From positions 10,256,973-10,320,972 of the forward strand of contig OZ037770.1 in NCBI GenBank assembly GCA_964035545.1: a DNA stretch of 64,000 bases, given 5' to 3'. Positions 33,358-45,171 of the stretch are shown piece by piece. How positions within the stretch are numbered: position 1 is the first letter of the stretch; each line of letters opens with the position of its first letter. Position numbers and translations under genes: made by a program. The DNA is from Bugula neritina. Its lineage: Eukaryota; Bryozoa; Gymnolaemata; Cheilostomatida; Bugulidae. Below the pieces are notes generated by a model that saw only the letters and a list, made by a program, of their open reading frames with translations, ran no database searches and was not told where the DNA came from.

Positions 33358-36300
33358 TTAGTCAAACTTTTTGACTTTTGCCAACTTTGATCCCTTGACA
33401 AGAATTTCAAGGTCACACTTCTGTCTCCGGTATATTCGTTCCTCCCATCTGGACGAGATAGCAGACATCCATATGCTAACAGTCGCCATGATGGCCATTA
33501 CGCCCTGTGGAGTAGAGAGAGTTTACGTTGAGCTATGTGTGCGGCCATATTTATATCAGTATGAATGTTATTATTAGCAGTAAGCCTAGGGCCACACAGT
33601 GCGTATTTTCGCATGCGAAAATTGAAATCACAAGTAGCAAAGGTGTCCACTGTGCGCGTTGAGAAAACCTTCGCACTTGTCGCTCTGCATTTTCAACGCA
33701 AGTGCGAATCGTCTCTGTCGTCGTCACCTAATTGGCTGGTAGCTATTCAGCGAGCCCAATTTCTTTATTTAGTGCTATATTCCAGTAAATTGCGTTTTAT
33801 TGAAAGCGAGTGCGATTTAAAAATGAAAGCTTTAATTATCACGCATCACTGACGCTACAGTGGACACCTTTGCTACTCGTGATTTTAATTTTCGCATGCG
33901 AAAATACGCACAGTGTGGCCCTAGGCTAACTATGATACACTATACAGAGTAAAGAGTGAGAGTTATACTAACAGTGACTATGACACACTATACAGAGTAA
34001 AGAGTGAGAGTTATACTAATGTAAAATTTGAGTAGAATTAAATTGCTGATCAACATAGACAATACATTAAGGTAATATATAATTGACAAAGGTGACAAGG
34101 TGAGACGATTCACTCAACAGCTTGTGAAGAAATGTGAAAAGAAGCCTTTATGGTAATCATCAAAACATCAAAGATGTTAATTTCTCATTAGCTGATAATT
34201 AGTGCAATTAGTTTAAAGAGGGGTGTCCAACCTTTTCAGACCAAGGGCCGCTGAATGGGAACATTTCATGGCGAGGGTCACATTGAAAACTTTAGCTCAC
34301 TCTGGCGGCCACAGCATCAGTATTGCTCAAATTTGGTTATTTCAAATTCTCATAAATCATCACTCAATAAAGTTCCAACAATTACTGCAGACTGCATGTT
34401 TTGTAGCATGTATGTATAAATAAGACAATTAAACTGTGATTTTTCACTCTAATTCATGTATAGGTGTGAAAAATAGTTTTAGTTTTATGCTTTTGAGGGC
34501 CACATAAATGTAGTTTGGGGGGCCACATCCGGCCCTGGGGCTGCCTGTTGGACAGCCCTGATCTAAACTGTACAGTGAACAAGGTATAATAACATACACA
34601 TTTATATCGAAACAAAAATTACGACGCAATCAAATGCAATTACAAAAATATAATTCTATAATACAAAAGCGATTTAACTTTTATACCTCATAACAAACCC
34701 ACAAGCTGCTTCTACAGTTAACTAAACAGAGAGACTAGTACCTGTATGATCTCTAGGACTGTATGGAAAGTGTCACCAAAGTCACCAAGGTATCTTTCTC
34801 TGCTGACTAGCAACATCATTAGACATATTAAGGACATGACAAAGTAGAAATATCTACAATACAGCAACATTATATACAATACAATACAATATACAATACA
34901 ATACAATATACATATACAATACAATACAATATACATAAAAATACATATACAATGGAAGTCTTTGGAATTATTATATCATGTACCTAAAGCTGAAATACTA
35001 TTCGAATGTGATGTATACTTAAATATTACACATCATTTCTCTTGTTTTTTATCACACCTTGGAATTATATAATCACAATGCAAGAATTATTTGTAGCCTA
35101 TAATATATAAACGGAAACCAGTAAAAGCAGCCATCTGTATATTTTACCATTTTCTTGTATCTATTATTAAAATTATTGATTTAGTTTGCATATACAAGTA
35201 ATCGCAGGATTTGGTATGGAAATAGAGTCCTAAAATTATATACACTAGAGAGTGTAACTCCAAAATACTACATTTAATTTCACCACTATAAATTGTTAAT
35301 CTTTTCAAGCATAAACCTAATAATTACGGTTAGTTTCGGTCAATTGGTTTTAGTGTACAAATAACGCCTGCAGCTGAAGTGCACATCACATGGTACAAAG
35401 GAGGCAAACAAAATTGAGTGTACACTTTTATGTGTACTAATTTATAACACATCACAAGGCAAGAAAACTCTCAGACCAGTGAAAATATACAGCTTGCCTG
35501 CTACAATGCTGTTTAGTTCACCCATGTTACAAAAGCTACGCACACTTTACTAGTCACATACTAGAAGGAGAATGTAGAATAGTAATGGCTGACAGGAAGT
35601 CATCCTAAACACTTACTTGCTGTACCGGGCCCTCGCTGACCCTTTGTCCACCGTGTCTATCAGTTCTTGTAAACAGGAGAGTCTGACATCAGAATCCGGC
35701 ATCGGCACCTGGCCAGCTGCAGCAGGTAACATACAGGGGAGATAACTAAGTCAACAGCTGGTAATATACAGGGGGAGATAACTAAGCCAGCTGCAGCAGA
35801 GAACATACAGGGGGGATAACTGAGTTAGCAGCTGGTAATATACAGGGGGGATAACTGAGTTAGCAGCTGGTAATATACAAGGGGGATAACTAAGTCAGCA
35901 GCTGGTAATATACAGGGGGGATAACTGAGTCAACAGCTGGTAATATACAGGGAAGATAACTGAGTCAACAGCTGGTAATATACAGGGGGGATAACTGAGT
36001 CAACAGCTGGTAATATACAGGGGGGGATGACTGAGTTAGCAGCTGGTAATATCTTTTACCAACTAAATATAACCACCACCACAAATACTTTTACAATTTG
36101 AATAATTCCATTAAAAATCTGACTTTAGTTATGAAAAATTAAGTACTCAAGTCAAGAAGTACTTAAACCAGCATGACGTAGATTCTGAAAACTACTTTCA
36201 CTGCAGGTGATCATTTAGGTTGCTGCAGATAACTGCTACAGGTGTAGAATACTGACCTGTGATATTCTTCTTAATAGACATCCTGGCTACGACAGGCTGG

Positions 36301-39300
36301 TGGTCCGAGTAGTCCAGATTCGTTCCTGGTATCTTGTCTTTTATAACTCTACATTCAAAGAGCTGCAAGTCTATTCCTGGAATAGAGTAAAGCAGGCGGA
36401 GTTTATCAAAAAAGCTGACATTTAGTCATGAAACTTTAAGTACTGGAGTCAAGAAGTATGTAAACCAGCATGACTGCTAGTAGATTGCCATTAATCATGT
36501 ATTTAATATATTAAAGGAGTTTGCAGAATATTAGACAGAAACATGTAATATAGTTAAAGTAGTAAAGTAACTACAGCTAAAGGTTGATGTTTAGGGAAAA
36601 ATTAGAAACATTAGCAGAAATTAATTTGAATATTTATCAAAACAAAAATCGGCAGCCTCAAATTTTATACTTTGTCCTTTAATCTAAACATGACTTGTGC
36701 GCAGCATTAAAGTACTAGAGGATATTGGTTTGAGATGAGTCATTTATTGAATTCAATTTAATTCGTCTTTTTTTGTAGTCAACAAAATTAATATTTTGAA
36801 GAAACATATCAATATAATTTACAAAGCTCCTCTCAACAGCTACATATTGTAAGTTCGTATACTTAAAACACAACTCACTCTCATTAGCTCTGTACATGAT
36901 ATAGTCAATTCTCTCCCCATGTGGTAGAATTCCAGAGCTGTAGTTGGTTCTAAAGCAGTTGTGAAGGGCGTCTGACGTACTGCCCCCACCCTCTGCACAT
37001 TCACCATTCTGGAACAAGAGACCAGCTTATTTCACTTTCAGGATAAACAGAAGAGCAGAAAAACTATGAGTGTAAAAGCTGTACAACTATGCAGCTTTAT
37101 CTCAAGTTAAAAGTTCATCAGCATTGAATTAATGCTAGATCTGCCGAAGTCTATCAAATATATATATATAAATATTCTATCTAACTAAAAACAATTAACT
37201 TAAAGGCATAAGTTTCTCAAATATTAAGAAGCTTGCACCATATTTCCAGGTGTTTTGATCTCTAATGAGTTTCAAGGCTATACGGGTTGGCAAGTATTTG
37301 CAGAGACAGATTTTATCAGCAGTGTCTGTTGTGATAACTTTCTAGTGAAATAAAATCATAGTGTCAGTGTGAGTATGAGTGTGAATGCCAGAATGAGTAT
37401 TATTACGAGTATGAGCACCAGTATGAGTTTGAGTATAAGTATGAGTGTGAGTGTGATTATCAGCATGAGTGTAAGTATCAGTATAAGTGTGAGTATCAAA
37501 ATGAGTGTGAGTATCAGGATGAGCATCAGTGAGAGTATAGGCTTCTAATATTCAATTCAGCATTTGAAACATAATTTATAATCCATCAAAATCTTGAGCT
37601 ACAACTATATTTGATTTAGTGCCCGGTAGAATATCTGCCTCTACTGAACACAATATAACTACAACTGGATGCACAATCACTACCTTTACAAGCCAGGCAT
37701 CGTTGAGAACAGCATTACTTCTGAGTATTCTGTAAGGTGTTTCAGTAGCTGCGGTATTGAAGTCTCCCATCACTATTACAGCGTCACACGATACAGACGT
37801 GTGTTTCACAAACTGACTGAAAGTGAACGCCTGCACAGCTCTATGTCCTGCGTACTCGTCAAATGGCTGCAGGTGGTTGTACCGTGCAATCATCTGCAAA
37901 ATATATTCTCATGTCTGAGCAATAACGTAAAGCCATGTATATTTATCATGGTGACCAGCGTAAACTGGGGAGCAGTTGTGGTTCAGAGGCTATAGCCCTA
38001 AATATAGCCTGAGATACACTGCGCTGTTGGTGATGCCTAGATAGACAACCTGTCAAAATTTCGTACATGACACGACAAAATCCTAAGCTACATTGCCAGT
38101 TTAAAGTAAAGCCTAAAGTCTAAGTAAAGCCCTAAGCTCTTTGCATGGATTGAGTACACTATTCACATAACCCGTCTTTTATGCAATATCATAGACAGAA
38201 CATTGGTTAAAAAGAAAATGACACTTTAACTAAATTATGTGATATCTGATGCTATATTGACATTATAGGTCTATTTTACGAGCCAGCATTATTCAGACTT
38301 GAATGAAATTCAGACTATTAAAGGTTAAAAGGTCGATTGCACCACTACAACGATTCCACTTTATTCATACTTACATGAGACGTGTAAACATTTACTGTCA
38401 TATCTTTAACTTTAAGTATAGCTAAGCCACACCCCTTCGACGCGTACCAGTCACCGTGTAGCACTTTATGAGCTTGTCCGTTTAGAGGGAATTCTTGGTA
38501 CAGAGTCTCAGCAATGGGATATCGGGAGAATATGCACAGTCCACTTCCCACAAGACCTCTACAGTATAATACACAGTTACACAAATGTACAATACTCTAT
38601 AGTATAATATACAGCTATACACAAGTACAATACTCTTCAGTATAATACACAACTACACACAATACTCTACAGTATAATACACAGCTATACACATGTACAA
38701 TAACACACTATCACATAAGAACTATTGGAATTTCAATGACTTCATGATATCATTGAGTTTGAGATTAACCGAATATATTTAGTACAAGGCTAAAGGCATG
38801 CTACAAAGTCCTTGTCTAAGATTAAAAAACACCTTAATAATACTTTTCATATATGTTTGCTCTTTAATATAAAGAATATATTTATAATAGAGTATGTTGT
38901 GTGAAATCAGTGAAACTTAAGTTTCATGATGATATAAAAGGTGCCAGATATTTAAACAATTTAAAGTTGATATCCATAATAGCTAAATGTCAACTTTGGT
39001 AGTTGAAACTGGATTCGAGTTATATTTAATACCATCAATTATATAATTATAGAATAAGATATAGAATAGCTACGAGATGTTATGACAAGAAAACCAATTG
39101 GGGTTGTTTAATGAAATCATCATTCTATGCATCATCAATCAAATCGATATTTGAAATAAAAAAATTAGTCTTCCCATATATAGAGTCAAACTACAGAGAA
39201 AATTAGAAGGTAAGAAGCAACCAAATTAAAATAAACTAAAAAGTTTCTAACTTAAAAATTATGAAAACCGATTCAACAGAAAAAATGCTCAGCATTCAGA

Positions 39301-40770
39301 GTAGCCTACAAGAAATCACAAGATGCAACACCTGCTAGGTTTCTGCTACAGAAGGTGCTCAGATTTGATTTAAGAGCTAGTAGCCATATTTAGAAACTTC
39401 GGAACCATTTATTTGGACATGAGTGTATAAACCGATGAAGAAGTTGTGGGTCATCAATAACTGACAACTGAGGTACACAAATTTAAGATTGCAAAGGTAG
39501 CATTTACTCTAGCAAAGACATAGCAGAGTACAGTAGATGCCTAAGTGATGTATGTTACTTACCCATAGAAATAGTGGTTGTATGGTAGCTTGTCTAAAAT
39601 CTTGCAGCTTAGATGCACGTAGTCATTGATATCAAACACCTGAAAGAAAACAACTTTCTGATAATATATATATATATAATGGCATAAATACAGACCAAAA
39701 TGTCAGCAGGGTGACAATTGAGAATGCCATGACAAACACTCCATTCGTAGCCACCAGACTATTACTTGGTAAATCTAAACCAAGCAAATATGTTATCTAT
39801 AGTAGACATTGATTCTGTATAAATGTAATCCCTCATCTACATATGAATTAGAAACTAACCACTACAATCACTTGACATTACCTTCAAAACTCAGCAAGTT
39901 TATAGTCACTATCCCTGTGAGAAACCCCTCATGGAAAGATTTTTGTTGTTGTTAAGGCGAACTAAGGACTTATTTAAATGGGGCACAGGAGTAATTATAA
40001 CTGGATGCTCTTCTTAACATCATCAATGACCTTTGTCGGGTTAGAACCCATAACCTTCGTGCTTACTAGCAAACCCTCTAACTTCTAAACCACGGCTGCA
40101 CCCTTAATATTACTTTTAAAAGAGAAATTAAAAAGACAAAAGCAACAAATTATTGTAAAAGTGAGAAACAAAGTCAAACCTCTTGAAAGGCAATGACATC
40201 ATAATCACTTCGGTTTACCAGCTCAGCTATGGCGGCAAATCTCTCGGTGATGTGAGGAGTTTTTAAAACTGGAATTCTTATTCCCCTGAAATGAAATAAA
40301 AATTTTGTATACAAAACACTTTGTACTTCCGACTACTATTAACGAATTCATGGTTGAATAACTTTTAATATTGGTAGTAAAGAAATGCTACAGCTAAACA
40401 GTGGAGTAAATTATGTAGAAGATGCTAGAATAATGACTAAAATTTTGTTTAGTAATAAGAAAGTTTAAGTTAGATAAAAACATGACTAAAACAACAATTT
40501 AAACCGCAGTGATAGCTTTTTGCCCAATTAAAGTTGTTGAACTAAAAATATAATTACATCAACAACTGCAGTTGAAGTTTTGTGTGTGCAAAGATGAAAC
40601 TAACTTGAATTAATTATAAAACATACCTAAACCAAGATTAAAATATTTCTGTTGAACTTAAATCAATCTACTACAGCTATTCTCACAAAACACGGGTATT
40701 AGTGAATGGTTGAATAAATTAATAACATTTACCAACAATTCAAGGTCATGACATTCAAGGAGCAATCCAT
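33358..40770 (-). CDS. SMPD2: Neutral sphingomyelinase (SMPD2/nSMase1-like)
   Basis: Mg2+-dependent phosphodiesterase that splits sphingomyelin into ceramide and phosphocholine at internal membranes. Exons in transcript order: 40770-40733, 40285-40180, 39639-39563, 38558-38375, 37893-37684, 37008-36879, 36376-36257, 35716-35617, 34853-34742, 33504-33358. All are GT-AG and phases join to 407 aa, close to the roughly 420 aa of vertebrate SMPD2. The start MDCSLNVMTLNCWG matches the family's N-terminal strand. DNase-I-like active-site residues: Glu48 (AFQE), GSGLCIFS, His135 (YTSH), Asp179 and Asn181 (GDFN), Asp273 and His274 (YSDH). Two C-terminal membrane segments (about 323-338 and 360-377) followed by a basic tail are as in nSMase1. 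It lies head-to-head with the TRIM gene at 43357. Introns contain a SINE, two MITEs and several tandem repeats abutting acceptors. Confidence 0.93.
33584..33926. mobile_element. MITE with long inverted repeats and TAA target duplication
   Basis: About 67-bp terminal inverted repeats starting GCCTAGGGCCACAC and including the self-complementary ttttcgcatgcgaaaa; the arms differ at only a few positions. TAA flanks both sides (33581-33583, 33927-33929), suggesting PIF/Harbinger. It lies in the last intron of the sphingomyelinase gene. The reading frame that crosses it is not a gene. Confidence 0.85.
33927..34020 (+). repeat. Direct tandem duplication, unit about 48 bp
   Basis: Two copies of actatgatacactatacagag...gagagttatactaa directly after the MITE, nearly identical. 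Confidence 0.85.
34218..34560. mobile_element. hAT-like MITE
   Basis: Ends GAGGGGTGTCCAACCTTTTC and (inverted) CAGGGCTGTCCAACAGGCAG, with internal gggccacat strings typical of hAT-derived MITEs. The candidate 8-bp flanks (agtttaaa, atctaaac) are only weakly alike. It lies in the last intron of the sphingomyelinase gene. Confidence 0.7.
34858..34952. repeat. ACAAT-type microsatellite
   Basis: Alternating acaatacaatacaatat blocks directly upstream (in transcript sense) of the exon 9 acceptor of the sphingomyelinase gene, which on the minus strand reads tattgtag. Confidence 0.85.
35714..36052. repeat. Minisatellite, about 35-bp unit, 9-10 copies, at the exon 8 acceptor
   Basis: Units of the form cagctggtaatatacagggggg then ataactgagtta, spaced 35 bases (for example 35828, 35863, 35898). 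The array starts at the 3' splice site of sphingomyelinase exon 8; two units carry cagctgcagcag like the true acceptor (35714-35722, 35790 region). On the transcript strand each unit offers a pyrimidine-rich run followed by a CAG/CTG. Confidence 0.92.
37355..37545 (+). repeat. Degenerate GAGTAT/GAGTGT hexamer repeat
   Basis: Runs such as gtatgagtgtgagtatcag over about 190 bases in intron 5 of the sphingomyelinase gene. Similar degenerate CA/TATGAG arrays recur at 42660-42950, 43080-43300 and 61800-61960, so this is a dispersed satellite-like type. Confidence 0.75.
38557..38700. repeat. Minisatellite, 38-bp unit, 4 copies, at the exon 4 acceptor
   Basis: Units beginning ctctacagtataatacacag at 38557, 38595, 38633 and 38665. 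The first unit is the real 3' splice site of sphingomyelinase exon 4 on the minus strand (actgtag); the others carry actatag, actgaag and actgtag at the same place. Confidence 0.9.
39891..40103 (-). mobile_element. tRNA-derived SINE, full length, minus strand
   Basis: Reverse complement of the SINE at 25781: head ggtgcagccgtggtttagaag, B-box-like ggttctaaccc, aagaagagcatccag body and tagtgactataaacttgctgag end. Flanks 39874-39890 and 40104-40121 resemble each other (tgacattaccttcaaaa, taatattacttttaaaa), a diverged target duplication. It lies in intron 2 of the sphingomyelinase gene, in the same orientation as the gene. Confidence 0.88.
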
Positions 40771-43356
40771 GTTGAATTATAAACGTATAGTTAGAGATAT
40801 GTTTCTTTATAGCTAACTCTGTAGGTGAAATTAACTACGGGCTCTTCTCATCACCCCCTTCTTAATTCCGCTGTAACCAAAATTCAAAGTAAAAGCAATT
40901 AAGAATCTAAGACTAAAGAGATATTATATCTTTTGATGAAAATTCAATTATTTAAAACAATCAACAATACATTTACCAGTGTTTTTACCATTCAACTCAA
41001 ATGAGACTGCCATGAATTTAGGAGCAACATTATAATTAGATATGGCTATACTGTATGTTTAAAATTAAAAGCTATAATTGCATTTCAAAAAAACAGACCA
41101 AGCAATAAATTTAGACTAAAATATTAATTTGAGGTGCATCTCAACTTTTTTCTTTAAGCTGAGCAAGTAGTTGTTAAAATGATAAAGTGAAAGAGTTACT
41201 ATATAACTAACTTTATTTGAAGAAACGTAATTTCAACCTTCAACAACTGCATTATTAAATCGCTAGAACCTGATTTATTTAGACTCGAAGTTAATCCTGT
41301 CAACAGCCCATAATATTTTTAGTGTTGAGTTAATGTGACATTTATTTATATACATAAACCTTGATTTGAGTATTTGACATAAGAGTCCATGGGAGGGTAG
41401 TTGAAAAGCAACTACCAAAAGTGAGTTGGCGTGCAGTAGCTGGCTGGTTAAATGGCTAAATTAATAATATCAACACAAACAATCACAGTAACTAAACGTA
41501 AGTACAACAGTGAAATAGTTAGATATACTTAAGATTAGCAGTAGTCACGTGTAGGCCAGTGAGTAAATGATACTTCGACACTAGAGTGCGAGCAATTTAT
41601 TCGGGTTAAACTGAAAATTGTATTTGCTACTGTTAATAACTATTCAACAAAATACTTATTTGTAACTATACTTATACTACTACTAGCATAAAAATACTAA
41701 TAGTAATAGGGCTAGTCTACTGCATTAAATTTAGTCATTATCATTATCATTATGACTTGTAGTTGCACAGTTAAACTTAATGTTATATTTAACTTATACT
41801 AACTTATAGTTATTGTGATAGCTTATAGTTACACTATAGGTTTATAATTAACATTATAATTATTATCATTAGTACAGTATTATAAGTAAATAGCTAAAAA
41901 TGTATTGTGGTAATGATAATCATATTCATTACCATTGTGATCCTAATATTAATATTAATAATAATTACTAAATTAGCAGAAGACAAGATTTAGATTAAGT
42001 CATTAACTATTAAACTTTAAGTTTAAGGTTAGAGACTGGAAGTCAGAGTACTGAGTAGTCAAACTCAATGTACTATCACTACAAGTATAAGTATAACTAT
42101 TAGTATTAATGATAATATTTATTATCATAATCATATTGATAATAATTAATATTAATTGATATTGCTATAGATTTGCCTAAACGAATGTTTCAAACGAAGC
42201 TTTCAAAGTTCCAAAAATTAGAAATGCTTTTGCAGGAAGTGCCTCACTTTTTATATAATATATACGGGGCGATCTAACATCATTTCGATAAAAGGTTAGG
42301 TTGCTGGCTTATATCCGGTTTAAATCGAAATCCTTCAATCAATTACTTACACCTGCAGTAGCGAGGTTACATTTACCTTATTTATTAGATTTATTGTGGA
42401 GAGCTTTAGTAACTTAGTCAAGCTAGATCTACTAAAAAATGTTGAATTTTTACCCCTTAAGCCAGTGTTCAAGTTAGTTAGTTTCATTATTTATTTCAAA
42501 AACAAAATTGAATAAAATTTGCAAATAAAATTATTATTCTTCCCTGCAGTTTCACGTTCACTTTGGTTCCATTAACTTCAAGATTATCAAATATGAATAT
42601 CAATATGAAATTGAATATCAATATATTATTAGTGTTACCTGATAGGCATGGCAGATTCACATTGACTTTTATTTTTCAAGTATGACAATGACTATCACTT
42701 ATCAGTATGAGTATCATTATCAATCAGTATCACTATCACTATGACCATGGTCTCTAAGTCTAAGTATCAATATGAATATTAGACTCGGCATGACTATGAG
42801 TACTAATTGACTAATTTAGTAAATGTAATACTAATAGTATAAGTAATAGTATTACTCTGACTATCAGTATTGGTTTCACTATGACTGGCTATCAATATCA
42901 CTATGCTTATGGTTACTATGACTATCAGTATTACTGTCATAGTCATACTGCTACTCATAGTGGGTAGCATTCTAAATATCATGTTTTAAATAAATAATAA
43001 TGTAGATGTAGATGAATGCTAGCTAATAGCTAATTATTAGCCTATTTAGACTATACTACTCACTGTGCCTATGAGTAAGGCAATATGAGTATCATACATG
43101 AGTATCATACATGAGTATCATACATGAGTCTCAACATAAGTCTTCATGTTTGTGTTGAATATAACTATAAATATAAGTCATGATTATCACATTCTATTTT
43201 GTTTTGTCATACATGAAGTTAATGATTAAATCATCATCATTAGTAATATGAATATTAGACTATAAGTGAAAGTATGAGTATGACTACAAGTGTAAGAGTG
43301 ATTGTGTCCCAGAAAATGTAATACTTAGTCTTATATTGCTAGGCTAGTTGATCTAA
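40771..43356. other. Head-to-head intergenic region between sphingomyelinase and TRIM gene 1
   Basis: About 2.6 kb that must hold both promoters. It contains AT-rich sequence, trinucleotide-like TAT/AAT stretches near 41650-42160 and degenerate TATCACTATGAC/GAGTAT repeats at 42660-42950 and 43080-43300. No exon or convincing core promoter motif was recognised. Confidence 0.5.
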
Positions 43357-45072
43357 ATGGCGGAGGCCGCAGTGGAAAAAGTTGTGTGTGGGTTCTGTTT
43401 ACTTGAAGAAAATTTAGAGAATCCCAAGTGTCTACCATGTGGTCATGTACACTGTTTACTGTGTCTTACTCGTAATGTTGATGTGAATGACATGATCAGG
43501 TGTCCCTGGTGTAGGTAAGTTGGTTTTATATAGACAGAGCTGAGACATACTGTTGGTAAAGAGTTAATGATTTCACCTTATACCAAATTATTGCCTTCCC
43601 TTATATGTTGTTTCAAACATTACAAAATAATCATGTGTTCTGCACAGAGAAGTGTTTGATGTGAGAGTGGAAAGTCTTCCATCTGCTGATATAGAGGACA
43701 ACTCCGTATCATGTGACGTGTGCACTAAGAAAGGGATAGAGAAAGTACCAGCAGTTATATACTGCACTGTGTGTCGTAAACTCTTCTGCAGAAAACATGA
43801 TGAGGTATTTATTTGATAATACAACTATTAATTACTATTCAAGTTATGCACCATGCTTTTTGTAAGCCTATTACGTTTGTTTTTTCTTTGAGATATAGTT
43901 CATGTTAAATATGTCTTCTGTTATATTCAGTCACATGATGACACCAGTGATGACCACCAAAAGATGACCATCACTGACTACAGAATACAGGCCAAGAGAA
44001 TGGAGAAAAGAGTTTGTCCCAAACACACAGCATATCCCTACATTCTAGGATGTAAACTCTGCATTCAGCTGTTCTGTGTGCAGTGTGCATCTTCAACTAA
44101 CTTATGTGTTGGAGGTATGGGATTCTTGTGGTTTTATTTTATGCTGTAATTATTTGTTAACTTGTAGTTTGATTTATGTAACTTTTAGTTTTTTGGTAGT
44201 TGAAGATAATGCATTTGTTAACTTTATAATTGGACTTGAATCTTTTTAAATAAATGTCAAAATGTAGAAATTTTTCACAGAAATTAAATAGTAAAAACGA
44301 CTTGGCTGAGAAAATGCCATGACAGAGTTGGAAAAGTCATATTTGATTAATAGGTATTGATGTTAGAATATCTTGACCCTATTTTATTATTCTCTTTTTC
44401 ATGTAGCATGTTTTGTCATTATTTTACTCTAGTCGTCGTCTGTTAGCAGACTTAAATACTAAATTTTACACCAGTAACTTGATTTTATTGGCTATATTCT
44501 GTATATAGTAAATTTTCTTCCATTGGAGCTCAACCAGTATTTGTTCAAACTTGTGTAAACTCTAATCATTCGAAATTATTTTTTTACAATAAATCTGTAA
44601 TTTGAAAAATAACTGACTTGTGCAGATTGGAATCAATCTATATTGTATTACACAGATTCTGAGCATAAGCTGGTTAATTTGGATGACCTAATTAAAGACC
44701 TGATCAATATTGATGAATTGACTTCTGCAGAAGACAAGATGTCCGACCACTTCAAACAATTATCTCAAACTTTATCTGATTTTGATACTGAGACCAGCAA
44801 ATTGTTAAATATTCTTCATACACAGCGAGATGAACATGTAAGATAGTTATTTGTGTAATAAATTCAATATGATTAGGTTTTTAAAACATGCCTCAACTTG
44901 ATATTTTCTAAGCAGTCACTTCTTTGTTGAATGGTGACTTTTAGCATGTAGACATTCTATAGTGTCCTTATAAGTCACAATATTTTCTAGTCTGTTCTGA
45001 CCAACAGAACTTTTTTCACAGTCCTGAAAGTAATTAAGGGGATTTATATTATAAATATATATATATATATAT

Positions 45073-45122
<50 letters not shown>

Positions 45123-45139
45123 TATATACATATATATAC

Positions 45140-45171
<32 letters not shown>

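Noticed and set aside
33371-33852. Plus-strand open frames near the end of the sphingomyelinase gene
   Set aside because: The first is antisense to the last coding exon; the second crosses the MITE inverted repeats.
34718-34936. Cys/Tyr/Ile-rich frame ending in a hydrophobic segment as a separate small protein
   Set aside because: Its useful part is exon 9 of the sphingomyelinase gene; the rest is translated microsatellite.
35714-36052. Regularly spaced repeats considered as a CRISPR array
   Set aside because: Repeats are contiguous with no unique spacers and lie in an intron of an animal gene.
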